In this document: positions 1 to 11,651 of the stretch, one piece after another
How positions within the stretch are numbered: the first letter of the stretch is position 1
How the letters are laid out: each line of letters opens with the position of its first letter
Assembly: GCA_964476185.1 (NCBI GenBank)
Contig: CAYYZO010000032.1
Location: 1 to 39,461 of the forward strand
Source: DATNBU01 sp964476185
GTDB lineage: Bacteria > Desulfobacterota > Binatia > UBA1149 > CAITLU01
Length of the DNA stretch: 39,461 bases
Direction: 5' to 3'
The notes under the pieces: model-generated
What the model saw: the letters and a program-made list of their open reading frames with translations, nothing else
What the model was told of the DNA's origin: nothing
Database searches by the model: none
Position numbers and translations under genes: made by a program

Positions 1-2
1 CC

Positions 3-1798
<1,796 letters not shown>

Positions 1799-1806
1799 CG
1801 CGCGCG

Positions 1807-3161
1807 ATGGCGACTTCGGCGACCACCATCGAAACCCTGGCGAGCGACTTCGAGGAAGCGCGGGCGCGCCTGGCCGGCCGCAACGCGACCTGGCTCGAGG
1901 CGCTGCGCGCGGACGCGATGCAGTCGCTCGCGGACCTCGGCCTGCCGAGCGTGCGCGACGAGGACTGGAAGTACACGAACGTGCAGCCGGCGCTGCGCGA
2001 GCGGCTCGAGCCCGTGCTGCCGGCGGAGGCCCGTGCGGACGCCGCCGGCGCGGCGCCGCTCCTCGGCCGCGCCGCGGGCATCGCGGCCGACGCGCCGATG
2101 CTCGTGTTCGTGAACGGGTCCTTCGAGGCGTCGCTTTCCCGGGTCGAGCCCCGGCGCGGCGTCTCGGTCGCGAGCTTGCGCGAGCGCCTCGAGCGCGAGC
2201 CGGGTTCGCTCGAGCCGTGGCTCGGCAAGTACATTCCAGCGCGCGCCCACGGGTTCACGGCGCTGAACACCGCGTTCCTCGACGACGGCGCCGTGGTGGA
2301 GATCGCCGAGGGCGCGGCCGTCGAGGAGCCGGTTCACCTGGTGTTCCTGTCGACGGCGCGCGAGCGGGCGTTCGCGACCCATCCGCGCAACCTGATCGTG
2401 GCCGGCGCCGGAAGCCGCGCGCAGGTCGTCGAGCACTACGTCGGCGTCGACGGCGCGCGCCATCTCACGAACACGGCCACCGAGATCGTCGTCGGCCGCG
2501 GGGCGACGCTGGGTCATCTGCGCGTGCAGGACGAGGCGCAGACCGCGTTCCACGTCGCGCGCGTCCAGGTCGAGCAGCACGCCGGCAGCTCGCTGGTCTC
2601 GCACGCATTCGGCGTCGGGGCGGCGCTGTCGCGCACCGAGATCGCGGTGCGACTCGCGGGCGAGGAAGCCGAGTGCAACCTCGCGGGCCTGTACGCCGTG
2701 GACGGCTCGAGGCACGTCGACCACCACCTGATGATCGACCACGCGGCCCCGCGCACGCGCAGCAACCAGCTCTACAAGGGCGTGCTCGAGGACGATTCGC
2801 GAGGCGTGTTCACCGGCCGCGTGGTGGTCCGGTCCGGGTCGCAGAAGATCCGGGCCATGCAGAGCAATCCGAGCCTGCTGCTCGGCCGCGGCGCCGTCGC
2901 GGAGACGCGGCCGCAACTGGAGATCTATGCCGACGACGTGGCGTGCAACCACGGCGCGACGATCGGCCGGCTCGACGAGGACGCCCTGTTCTACCTGATG
3001 ACACGCGGAATCGACCCCCGCGAGTCGCGGCGCATCCTCGTCTCGGGTTTCGTCGGCGAGGTCGTCGACACGGTCGCGGGCGAGAAGCTGCGCGACGCGT
3101 TGCGGGAGTTCGTGGGCGCGCGCGTCGGCACGCTGGGACGCCGTACCCGGGGAGCCACGTC

Positions 3162-3165
<4 letters not shown>
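1807..3165 (+). CDS. sufD: SufD, Fe-S cluster scaffold subunit
   Basis: SufD is the SufB paralogue that completes the SufBC2D scaffold and is linked to iron entry. The 452-residue protein has the N-terminal helical region with the EDWKYTN motif typical of SufD, then a beta-helix containing FTALNTAFLDDG, HHLMIDHAAPRTRSNQLYKG and DDVACNHGATIG. The His in the last motif aligns with the functional His of characterised SufD. It ends with the ALFYLMTRGI block shared with SufB. The start is ambiguous: ATG 1807 is given, but GTG at 1795 overlaps the sufC stop as GTGA, the same arrangement as sufD/sufS. Neither site has a clear Shine-Dalgarno sequence, so coupling from sufC is likely. Confidence 0.95.
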
Positions 3166-4870
<1,705 letters not shown>

Positions 4871-4884
4871 AGGAACAGGCAACG

Positions 4885-5331
4885 ATGGAAACGCGGACAG
4901 CACAGCAGGCAGAAGCCGTCGCGCAGGAAGCGGAGAACGCCAATGCCGGCGAGGGGATCGCGGCGGCGGGCGGAAGCGGCGCGGCGGAGCGGGTTGCCGA
5001 GGCCGGCGGCAAGCCGGGCGTCGACGTCCACAAGCTCGAGCAGCTCGTGATCGACGCCCTGCACACGGTCTACGACCCGGAGATCCCGGTCGACATCTAC
5101 GAGCTCGGGCTGATCTACAGCGTCGAGGTCGCTCCCGACGGCAAGGTCGCGATCACGATGACGCTGACGACGCCGGCCTGTCCGGTCGCCGGCTCGATGC
5201 CGGGCGAAGTCGAGAAGGTCGTGCGCATGATCGAGGGGGTCACCGACGTCGTCGTGGACCTCGTCTGGGAACCGGTCTGGGGCCCGGCGATGATGACCGA
5301 ATCCGCGCGCCTTCAGCTCAACATGTACTGA
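4885..5331 (+). CDS. sufT: SufT, MIP18/DUF59-family Fe-S maturation factor
   Basis: SufT proteins assist maturation of Fe-S enzymes, probably late in cluster delivery; the exact step is not settled. The 148-residue protein has a low-complexity Ala/Glu/Gly-rich N-terminus (about 1-45) and then a DUF59 domain with TVYDPEIPVDIYELGLIY (61-78), TMTLTTPACPVAGSMP (91-106, with the conserved Cys99) and the closing VWEPVWGPAMMTESAR. The ATG at 4885 is chosen because it follows AAGGA and the SufU stop by 14 bases; in-frame codons upstream lie within sufU. It is the last recognisable suf gene of the operon. Confidence 0.93.
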   Translation: METRTAQQAEAVAQEAENANAGEGIAAAGGSGAAERVAEAGGKPGVDVHKLEQLVIDALHTVYDPEIPVDIYELGLIYSVEVAPDGKVAITMTLTTPACPVAGSMPGEVEKVVRMIEGVTDVVVDLVWEPVWGPAMMTESARLQLNMY

Positions 5332-5371
5332 GGCCGGGCCGCGACGGCGATCCGTCCTTCCGGGGAACCCC

Positions 5372-5899
5372 ATGTCGATCCTCCGCTTCTTCGGCCTCGG
5401 CTCCAGCCCGTCCCCGTCGTCGGCCGACACGCAGACCGTGCGCAAGATCGTCGCTTCGCTGGACGCGATGGATCCCGACCGCGCGCGTTACATCGCGGCC
5501 TTCGCGTTCCTGCTGTGCCGCGTCGCGCGCACCGACCTGCACATCAGCGACGAGGAAGCCGCCGTGATGGAGCGGATCGTGATGGAGAGCGGGGGGCTCG
5601 GCGAGGAGCAGGCGGTCCTCGTCCTGCAGATCGCCAAGAGCCAGGAGGCGCTGTTCGGCTCGACCGAAGGTTTCCTCGTCTCCCGGGAGTTCAACAAGAT
5701 CGCCACCCGCGAGCAGAAGCTCGCGCTGCTCGAGTGCCTGTTCGCGGTGTCGGCGGCCGACGATTCGATCTCGACCGTCGAGGACAACGAGATCGTGCGG
5801 ATCTGCTCCGAACTGCAGCTCCCGCGCGAGGCCGTCGTCGAGGCGCGCAGCCGGTATCGCGAGCACCTCGCGGTGCTGAAGGGCGTGCCCGGGCGGTAG
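5372..5899 (+). CDS. TerB-like tellurite-resistance/DUF533-type helical protein
   Basis: The 175-residue soluble protein resembles the all-helical TerB family: two related halves, each with an acidic loop at its start, ARTDLHISDEEAAVM (about 49-63) and SAADDSISTVEDNEI (about 128-142), consistent with divalent metal binding. No signal peptide or membrane segment is seen. It starts 40 bases after sufT with CGGGGAA upstream of ATG and has no ter-operon partners nearby, so resistance to tellurite should not be assumed; a stress or metal-sensing role linked to the suf operon is only inferred from position. It is followed by a terminator-like hairpin. Confidence 0.75.
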   Translation: MSILRFFGLGSSPSPSSADTQTVRKIVASLDAMDPDRARYIAAFAFLLCRVARTDLHISDEEAAVMERIVMESGGLGEEQAVLVLQIAKSQEALFGSTEGFLVSREFNKIATREQKLALLECLFAVSAADDSISTVEDNEIVRICSELQLPREAVVEARSRYREHLAVLKGVPGR

Positions 5900-5957
5900 C
5901 GTCACGGCGCTGCCTGCTCGGCGACGGGACCGGCCGCCCGCCAGCGCGACCGGCGGC

Positions 5958-5995
5958 ATTCGGGATCGTCCGAATCGTCGTCGGATTTTTCTTCT
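5958..5995 (+). terminator. Candidate intrinsic terminator of the suf operon
   Basis: Two alternative stems are visible: ATTCGG (5958-5963) with CCGAAT (5970-5975), and TCCGA (5969-5973) with TCGGA (5981-5985). The second is followed at once by TTTTTCTTCTT. The site lies 59 bases after the TerB-like stop and before the converging gene on the other strand. The stem is short for a high-GC genome, so efficiency is uncertain. Confidence 0.5.
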
Positions 5996-6011
5996 TCCGC
6001 CCCCGGATCGC

Positions 6012-6548
6012 TCAAAGCCAGGCACGCGGGATCGGCAACGCCTCGCGCAGCCGCATGTAGAGACGCAGCGGCAGCCCGACGAGCTGGTGGTTGTCGAACC
6101 CGCGCACTCGCGTCGGCGTGATCGTGATCTGCACGAGTCCGGTCTTGCGGTTGTCCTCGAGGGTCATCTTCTCGTACTCGGCGCCGCCGAACTTCCCGAA
6201 GTAGTGCGTGGCGAGCCAGCTCGTGATGCCGCCTTCCAGGGGCGCATCGACGATCTCGACGTCTCCATCGATGATCACGGCACGGTACGGGGGCATCTCG
6301 TCCTGGATCGTCAGGCACGCCTTGCCGGCGCGCTCGAGCGCCTTCGCCTTCGGGGCCTTGCGGGAAGTGACCATCGAGAAACGACCGTCCTGGTAGCGGT
6401 ACCAGATCGGCGCCTGGGCGGGAGTGCCGTCGCGCTTGGTGTACGCGAGGATCGCGATGCGAGGAGCGGCGACGAAGCGCTCGAGGTCGTCGGGCCGGAA
6501 CGCCGGCTGCGTGCCCATCTTCTGGAACGGGAGGTCGGAAAGCTTCAT
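6012..6548 (-). CDS. PNPOx-like split-barrel flavin/F420-dependent enzyme
   Basis: The 178-residue protein belongs to the pyridoxamine-phosphate-oxidase-like split beta-barrel family (PPOX class, often F420-dependent). Evidence is the N-terminal strand block PRIAILAYTKRDGTPAQAPIWYRY, followed by GRFSMVTSRKAPKAKALERAG and DEMPPYRAVIIDGDVEI, which is the family order for cofactor-binding strands. Such enzymes reduce or oxidise small molecules with FMN or F420; the substrate is unknown. The start at 6548 has a strong AAGGAG seven bases upstream, whereas the longer frame runs into a tandem repeat. It is divergent from a TetR gene and shares its promoter/operator, so TetR control is likely. Confidence 0.85.
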   Translation of the reverse strand: MKLSDLPFQKMGTQPAFRPDDLERFVAAPRIAILAYTKRDGTPAQAPIWYRYQDGRFSMVTSRKAPKAKALERAGKACLTIQDEMPPYRAVIIDGDVEIVDAPLEGGITSWLATHYFGKFGGAEYEKMTLEDNRKTGLVQITITPTRVRGFDNHQLVGLPLRLYMRLREALPIPRAWL

Positions 6549-6601
6549 CGCGGTCTCCTTCGCGGCCCTTCGCGCGGGGCGGCCGCGATTCGCGCCGGCG
6601 T

Positions 6602-6657
6602 CGGTCGCCGGTCGCCGGTCGCCGGTCGCCGGTCGCCGGTCGCCGGTCGCCGGTCGC
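6602..6657. repeat. Eight perfect tandem copies of the heptamer CGGTCGC
   Basis: Eight contiguous 7-base units occupy 6602-6657 with no mismatch. The repeat lies between the divergent promoter and the ATG of the split-barrel gene, so it would form the first part of that mRNA leader. Seven is not a multiple of three, and the open frame through it (PATGDRR-type peptide) is a by-product. Copy number could vary by slippage. Confidence 0.97.
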
Positions 6658-6665
6658 GCGGGCAC

Positions 6666-6705
6666 AGATTAGGTCATTGACCTAAAACAGTCAATGGCCT
6701 AGGAT
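6666..6705. promoter_or_regulatory. Divergent overlapping promoters with duplicated TetR-type operator
   Basis: Plus strand: TTGACC (6677-6682), 17 bases, TAGGAT (6700-6705), with the predicted start at about 6712, the ATG of the TetR gene. Minus strand: TTGACT (complement of 6689-6694), 17 bases, TAATCT (complement of 6666-6671), with a start near 6659. Between them is a perfect palindrome TTAGGTCA-T-TGACCTAA (6669-6685). A second, imperfect copy (GTCAATGGCCTAG, 6690-6702, 10 of 13 bases the same as 6673-6685) sits exactly 17 bases downstream. The operators cover both -35 boxes, so the regulator would repress both genes including itself. Confidence 0.8.
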
Positions 6706-6711
6706 CCGCCC

Positions 6712-7347
6712 ATGCCGGCCGGCGGGAGCGCGACGGGCAAGGGCGACCGGCGCCGCGGGGAGATTCTCGGGGCCGCCAGGGCGATCCTCGTCGAGCAGGG
6801 GTACGACCGCTTCGTGATGCGGGAGGTGGCCGCGCGCGTCGGCGTCACGCTCGGCAACCTGCAGTACTACTTCGCGACCCGCGACGACCTGCTGGAGGCC
6901 GTCGTGCGCGAAGAGTTCGCGCGCAACCGATCGGAAGTCTCGGCGCTCGCTGCGAAGCACGACGACCCGGCGCGACGACTCGCCGCCGTCGCGCGTCACC
7001 TGATCGACGTCTGGGCTCACGGCGGCGGTCGCGTCTACGCGGTGATGTCGCTGCTCGCGCTGCACAACGAACGGTTTCGCGACCTGCACCGCGAGATCTA
7101 CGAACGGTTCTATGCGGACCTGGTCCCGGTGCTGCGCGAGCTTCAGCCGGGCCGGAAGCGCGCATCGCTGCTGCGCCTGGCGCGGATCATCACGACGATG
7201 ATCGACGGTGCGCTCGTGCAGCTGCCGAGCCGCACGTTCGCGGCGGAAGCGGTGGAAGCCATCCTGCGACTCGCGGCGCCGGAGCCGGGATCGACGCGAC
7301 GCGGATCGCACGGGGCTACCCCACGAGCGGCGACTCGCCGGACGTGA
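6712..7347 (+). CDS. TetR/AcrR-family transcriptional regulator (autoregulated, divergent)
   Basis: The 211-residue protein has an N-terminal TetR helix-turn-helix at about 14-62 (GEILGAARAILVEQGYD, then VMREVAARVGVTLGNLQYYFATRDDLLEAV). The remainder is a helical ligand-binding domain of unknown specificity. There is no leader: the predicted -10 ends seven bases before the ATG, so the message may be leaderless. It is divergent from the split-barrel enzyme, with a palindromic operator overlapping both promoters. This arrangement normally means the TetR senses a substrate or product of the divergent gene. Its last 32 bases overlap the 3' end of the converging SDR gene (7316-7347). Confidence 0.93.
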   Translation: MPAGGSATGKGDRRRGEILGAARAILVEQGYDRFVMREVAARVGVTLGNLQYYFATRDDLLEAVVREEFARNRSEVSALAAKHDDPARRLAAVARHLIDVWAHGGGRVYAVMSLLALHNERFRDLHREIYERFYADLVPVLRELQPGRKRASLLRLARIITTMIDGALVQLPSRTFAAEAVEAILRLAAPEPGSTRRGSHGATPRAATRRT

Positions 7348-8293
7348 GGCCGCTCATCCGGACGCTCTCTTCCCACAGCTCGCGGGCATGCGCTTCGTCG
7401 TAGGACTGTTCCGAGGACGGCGTCTCGAGCCAGCGGGTGTGCGACGGGTAGTAGCGCGCGCCCGCGAGCCCGAGCCGCGGGTCGAGCACCAACCGTGCGA
7501 GCGCGTCGCCGGACTTCTCTGCCGTGCTGATGCCCGGGACGAACCGCGTCAGCACGGCCGCCATCCCCGGCATCACCGCTTCCCAGACGAACCGCGCCGC
7601 CGGCGGGTACTCGCGGGCGAGGCCCGATCCCGGAACGAGGCCCGGGTCGAACGCGTTGATCGCGATCGCTTGGCCGCCGCGGCGACCGAGCCCTGCCGCG
7701 ACCAGGCGCCGCTCCAGTTCGTACGCGAACCACAGGTTGCAGACCTTGCTGTTCACGTAGGCGAGTCCGCCGTCGTACGGGCCGCCGTTCGCGCCGCCCG
7801 TCTTCGACAGCGTGTCGATGTCCGCGATCCTCGGTTTCGGCATGCCGGTGAAGCGACGAGGATCGTGCACGCCCGAGGAGACGATGACGATCCGCGCCGG
7901 CGCGCGGCGAACGAGCCGGGAAAGAAGCAGGTTGGTGAGAAGGAAATGGCCGAGATGGTTGACGGCGAAGGTGAGTTCGTAGCCGTCGTCCGAGAGGACC
8001 GGCCCGTTGCGGAACTGCAGGCCGGCGTTGCAGACCAGCGACTGGAGCGGCAGGTCGCGCTGCTCGATCTCGCGCACGAGGCGCCGGACCGAGGAAGGAG
8101 AAGCGAGATCGAGCTCCATCGCCTCGATGCGGTCCGCGCCGCTCTCGGCGGAGATCCTCGTGACCGCGTCGTCGGATGCCGACCGGCTGCGACTGGCGAT
8201 CACGACGTGCCTGCCGGCGCGGGCGAGGGACCTCGCGCACTCGAAGCCGATTCCGGAATTGCCGCCCGTGACCAGCACGCTGCCTTCGTTCAT
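7316..8293 (-). CDS. Short-chain dehydrogenase/reductase (light-independent-type POR-like, long SDR)
   Basis: The 325-residue NAD(P)-dependent oxidoreductase has the Rossmann motif TGGNSGIG (9-16), CNAG (88-91), SS (139-140) and the catalytic YVNSK (Y179, K183). The long C-terminal part after the active site (about 200-325) and general layout resemble SDRs annotated as protochlorophyllide-reductase-like or retinol-dehydrogenase-like. No photosynthesis genes are nearby, so a generic carbonyl/alcohol substrate is more likely. The start at 8293 has AGGAGGA upstream; longer frames lack such a site. A TTGTCG/TACGCT promoter with 17-base spacing lies just upstream. Its 3' end overlaps that of the TetR gene in convergent orientation. 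Confidence 0.88.
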   Translation of the reverse strand: MNEGSVLVTGGNSGIGFECARSLARAGRHVVIASRSRSASDDAVTRISAESGADRIEAMELDLASPSSVRRLVREIEQRDLPLQSLVCNAGLQFRNGPVLSDDGYELTFAVNHLGHFLLTNLLLSRLVRRAPARIVIVSSGVHDPRRFTGMPKPRIADIDTLSKTGGANGGPYDGGLAYVNSKVCNLWFAYELERRLVAAGLGRRGGQAIAINAFDPGLVPGSGLAREYPPAARFVWEAVMPGMAAVLTRFVPGISTAEKSGDALARLVLDPRLGLAGARYYPSHTRWLETPSSEQSYDEAHARELWEESVRMSGLTSGESPLVG

Positions 8294-8322
8294 GAAGCGT
8301 CCTCCTCGATGGTGCGGCGCCG

Positions 8323-8351
8323 AGCGTAGGCAGGCGGCGACGGCGCGACAA
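8323..8351 (-). promoter_or_regulatory. Candidate sigma70-type promoter for the SDR gene
   Basis: On the minus strand TTGTCG (complement of 8346-8351) is followed after 17 bases by TACGCT (complement of 8323-8328). The predicted start near 8316 leaves a leader of about 23 bases containing the AGGAGGA ribosome site. Confidence 0.45.
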
Positions 8352-8499
8352 CCGGGAAGGGGCCGGTTTCGGCCCGCGTTTTCCCGCGACGTGGCGGGGG
8401 CAACAAGGCCGGCTCCAAACCGTCGTTTCCTCGTGCCCTCCGCGAATCCGGCACGCGCGTCGATGGACTCGTCGGCGCTCATCGGAGAACCTCTCGCGC

Positions 8500-9309
8500 G
8501 TGGAGCTCGGAGACCGCACCGTGGCCGTAGTCACCGGGGCTGCGAACGGGATCGGCCGTGCGCTTGCTCGCGACCTTCACGCGCGTGGGGTCCGGCTGGC
8601 GCTCGTCGACGTCGACGAAGCCGGCCTTTCGAGCGTGGGATCCTCGCTCGACCGCGGCACCCGGCACATCTGCGACGTCACCAGCGAGAGCGCCGTCAGC
8701 GCGCTCGTTCAGCAGGTGGTGCGCGAACACGGCGCCGTCCACCTGGTCGTCAACAATGCCGGCGTTGCGGCCGCGGGGCCGGTCGAGGACCTTCCCGTCG
8801 AGCAGTTCCGCCGCACGATGGACGTGAACTTCTGGGGCGTGCTGCACGTCTGCCGCGCGTTCCTGCCGCAGCTGCGTGCGGCCGCGGCGCGGGGAGAACC
8901 GGCGGCGATCTGCAACGTGCTGAGCGATTTCGCCCTGTTCTCGCTGCCGACCAAGGCTGCGTACGCGGCCTCGAAGCACGCGGCCCGGGCGCTGACGGAA
9001 GCGCTCGGCGCGGAGTTGCACGGCAGCGGCATCGCCGTGACGGCGGTCTTTCCCGGGGCCACGGCGACGGGCCTGGTGCAGCGCGGGTACGCCGTCGACG
9101 GAGCCAAGCAGAACATCGAAGCCGAGTTCCTCGGCAAGGGGTCGCCGCCCGACGCCGTTGCCGCGAGGATCGTTCGCGGCATCGAGGCCGGCCGGACACG
9201 CGTCCTGATCGGCCGCGACACCCGCGCGATCGACGTGGCGGTCCGCTTCGCGCCTGCGATCGTGCAGGCCGGCATCCGGCGTTTCTGGCGGCGCGTGCCG
9301 TTCCTGTGA
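8500..9309 (+). CDS. Short-chain dehydrogenase/reductase (classical SDR)
   Basis: The 269-residue classical SDR has the cofactor motif TGAANGIG (12-19), an acidic residue after beta2 (VDVDE, about 37-40) that suggests NAD preference, NNAG (85-88), the catalytic Ser142 and YAASK (Y155, K159). The PGATAT block after the active site matches typical SDR substrate-loop starts. The substrate is not predictable. The start is GTG 8500, with GGAGA about 11 bases upstream; no ATG lies in a better position. It is followed 151 bases later by a glutathione transferase and then an aldehyde dehydrogenase on the same strand, consistent with alcohol/aldehyde or xenobiotic metabolism. Confidence 0.9.
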   Translation: MELGDRTVAVVTGAANGIGRALARDLHARGVRLALVDVDEAGLSSVGSSLDRGTRHICDVTSESAVSALVQQVVREHGAVHLVVNNAGVAAAGPVEDLPVEQFRRTMDVNFWGVLHVCRAFLPQLRAAAARGEPAAICNVLSDFALFSLPTKAAYAASKHAARALTEALGAELHGSGIAVTAVFPGATATGLVQRGYAVDGAKQNIEAEFLGKGSPPDAVAARIVRGIEAGRTRVLIGRDTRAIDVAVRFAPAIVQAGIRRFWRRVPFL

Positions 9310-9460
9310 GGCGACGTCGTGATCTGGAAGCTGCACATGGCCGCCACGTCCCGTGCTCTTGCCCCGCGCATCGCGATCGCATGGCCGACATCCCGGCCGT
9401 ACGGCGCGTGCTCGCCCTGCACGACCGCGGTCGAAGCAACCGAACCACCCCGGAGGAACC

Positions 9461-10075
9461 ATGCGACTCATCGGATTTCTCGATTCTCCCTACGTGCGTC
9501 GCACCGCCATCTCGATGCGGCTGCTCGGGTTGCCGTTCGAGCACCGGTCCGTATCGGTGTTCCGGCATTTCGAGGAGTTCCGGTCCGTCAACCCGGTCGT
9601 GAAGGCGCCGACGCTCGTCTGCGACGACGGCACCGTGCTGATGGATTCCGGCCTGATCCTCGAGTACGCGCAGCGCCTCGCACCGACTGACCGCACGCTG
9701 CTGCCGGCCGATCCGGACGAGTTGCGACGGGCCATGCGCGTGCTCGGCCTCGCGCTCGCTGCCTGCGAGAAGAGCATCTCGATCGTCTACGAACGCGAGC
9801 ACCGCCCGCCCGAGAGGCGGCACGAGCCGTGGATCGAGCGCGTGACCGGGCAGCTCCTGGCGGCCTGCGGTGCGCTCGAGGACGAACTGGCGCGCCGCCC
9901 TCTCGATGCCGCGCCCGCGACGATCACGCAGGACGGCGTGACGACCGCGGTCACCTGGGGCTTCCTGCAGCTGATGGTGCCGGAGGTCGTCCGCGCCGAC
10001 GCGTTCCCGCGGGTGAGGGACTTCTCGGCCGAAGCCGAGCGCGCGGACGAGTTCCGTGCGTTTCCGCCGACCTGA
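9461..10075 (+). CDS. Glutathione S-transferase family protein
   Basis: The 204-residue protein has an N-terminal thioredoxin-like domain (about 1-80) starting MRLIGFLDSPYVRRTAI, with a Ser at position 9 in the usual catalytic region, the cis-Pro in VVKAPTLV and the glutathione-binding MDSGLILEY motif (Ser in the Asp-Ser pair). The helical C-terminal domain follows (about 90-200). These enzymes conjugate or reduce electrophiles using glutathione; bacterial relatives also act as isomerases or dehalogenases. The ATG is set by a strong GGAGGAACC immediately upstream, which excludes the longer frame starting at 9353. Confidence 0.92.
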   Translation: MRLIGFLDSPYVRRTAISMRLLGLPFEHRSVSVFRHFEEFRSVNPVVKAPTLVCDDGTVLMDSGLILEYAQRLAPTDRTLLPADPDELRRAMRVLGLALAACEKSISIVYEREHRPPERRHEPWIERVTGQLLAACGALEDELARRPLDAAPATITQDGVTTAVTWGFLQLMVPEVVRADAFPRVRDFSAEAERADEFRAFPPT

Positions 10076-10097
10076 GGCGAGCGTCGGGGTCGCGACC

Positions 10098-10126
10098 TTG
10101 ACCGCCGGGAAGCAGGGACGTAGCGT
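10098..10126 (+). promoter_or_regulatory. Candidate promoter of the aldehyde dehydrogenase gene
   Basis: TTGACC (10098-10103), 17 bases, TAGCGT (10121-10126). The predicted start near 10133 gives a leader of about 30 bases that includes AGGAGGA before the ATG at 10163. The -35 is identical to that of the TetR gene at 6677. Confidence 0.5.
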
Positions 10127-10162
10127 CGCCGCTTCCGTCGATTCCCCCAGGAGGACCCCGCC

Positions 10163-11644
10163 ATGACCGCAACCGCCGCCGCGATCCGCACCGACCTTCC
10201 CGCGACCGCCCGCAAGCCGGGCAAGCTGTTCATCGACAACCGCTTCGTCGACGCGGCGAGCGGAAAGACCTTCGACACGATCGATCCCGCCACCGAGGAA
10301 GTGCTCACCAGCGTCGCCGAGGGCGACAAGGCCGACGTCGACGTCGCCGTCGCGGCCGCGCGCCGCGCGTTCGAGGGCGGATCGTGGCCGAGGGCGAGCG
10401 CGCGCGAGCGAGGCCGCCTGCTGATGCGGATCGCCGACCTGATCACGAAGAACGCCGAGGAACTCGCGCGCCTCGAGTCGCTCGACAACGGCAAGCCGAT
10501 CGGCGAGACGAGCGCGGTCGACATCCCGCAGGCCGCCGAGGTCTTCGCGTATTACGGCGGCTGGGCCGACAAGGTCTACGGGCAGACGATCCCCGTCGGC
10601 GAGTCGTTCTTCACGTACACGCTGCGGGAACCGCACGGCGTGTGCGGCCAGATCATCCCGTGGAACTTCCCCCTGCTGATGGCAGCGTGGAAACTCGCGC
10701 CGGCCCTCGCGTGCGGCAACACCTGCGTGCTGAAGCCCGCGGAGCAGACGCCGCTGACCGCGCTGCGCCTGGCCGAGCTGCTGCTCGAGGCGGACATCCC
10801 GCCGGGTGTCGTGAACATCGTGACCGGATTCGGCCCGACCGCCGGCGCGGCGATCGCCGAGCACCGCGGCGTCGACAAGGTCGCGTTCACGGGCTCCACG
10901 GAAGTCGGGCGCATCATCCAGCGCGCCGCGGCGACCAACCTGAAAAGCGTGTCGCTGGAGCTCGGCGGCAAGTCCCCGAACATCGTCTTCGCCGACGCGG
11001 ACCTGGCCGAAGCCGTCAAGGGCGCGATGACCGGCATCTTCTTCAACCAGGGCGAGGTCTGCTGCGCGGGCTCGCGCCTGTTCGTCGAGGAGTCGGTGCA
11101 CGACGAGTTCGTGGACAGGCTGGCCGAGCGCGCGCGGTCGATCAAGGTCGGCGATCCCCTCGACGCTTCGACGCAGATGGGCGCGCAGGTCAGCGAGGAG
11201 CAGTTCACGAAGATCCTCGGCTACATCGACGCCGGGACTTCCGGCGGCGCGAAGCTCGTCACCGGCGGCAAGCGCGCGCACGACAAGGGCTACTTCCTGC
11301 AGCCGACGATCTTCACCGGCGTTCGCCACGACATGAGGATCGCGCAGGAGGAGATCTTCGGGCCGGTCGTCTCGACGCTGACGTTCCGCGACCTGGACGA
11401 GGTCGTCGCGGCCGGCAACGCGACGAACTACGGGCTCGCGGCGGCGGTCTGGACGCGCGACATCTCGAAGGCGCACCGCGTGGCGCGGGCGCTGCGCGCC
11501 GGGACGGTGTGGGTGAACACGTACAACACGTTCGACACCGGCGTGCCGTTCGGCGGCTACAAGGAGAGCGGGATCGGCCGCGAGCTCGGCTCGCAGGCCC
11601 TCGACCTCTACACGCAGACGAAATCGGTCTGGGTCGCGCTCTGA
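10163..11644 (+). CDS. Aldehyde dehydrogenase (ALDH1/2-like, NAD(P)-dependent)
   Basis: The 493-residue enzyme oxidises aldehydes to carboxylates. It shows all core features: PWNFP with Asn168, KPAEQTP with Lys191, AFTGSTEVGR (241-250), catalytic base Glu266 in LELGGKSPN and the nucleophile Cys300 in FNQGEVCCAGSR. The C-terminal EEIFGPV and PFGGYKESGIGRE blocks are also present. The length and motifs fit the ALDH1/2-type class with broad aliphatic/aromatic substrates. AGGAGG lies about ten bases before the ATG. It converges on the hydrolase gene with only seven bases between the stops, so no room exists for an independent terminator. Confidence 0.96.
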   Translation: MTATAAAIRTDLPATARKPGKLFIDNRFVDAASGKTFDTIDPATEEVLTSVAEGDKADVDVAVAAARRAFEGGSWPRASARERGRLLMRIADLITKNAEELARLESLDNGKPIGETSAVDIPQAAEVFAYYGGWADKVYGQTIPVGESFFTYTLREPHGVCGQIIPWNFPLLMAAWKLAPALACGNTCVLKPAEQTPLTALRLAELLLEADIPPGVVNIVTGFGPTAGAAIAEHRGVDKVAFTGSTEVGRIIQRAAATNLKSVSLELGGKSPNIVFADADLAEAVKGAMTGIFFNQGEVCCAGSRLFVEESVHDEFVDRLAERARSIKVGDPLDASTQMGAQVSEEQFTKILGYIDAGTSGGAKLVTGGKRAHDKGYFLQPTIFTGVRHDMRIAQEEIFGPVVSTLTFRDLDEVVAAGNATNYGLAAAVWTRDISKAHRVARALRAGTVWVNTYNTFDTGVPFGGYKESGIGRELGSQALDLYTQTKSVWVAL

Positions 11645-11651
11645 GGGGATC

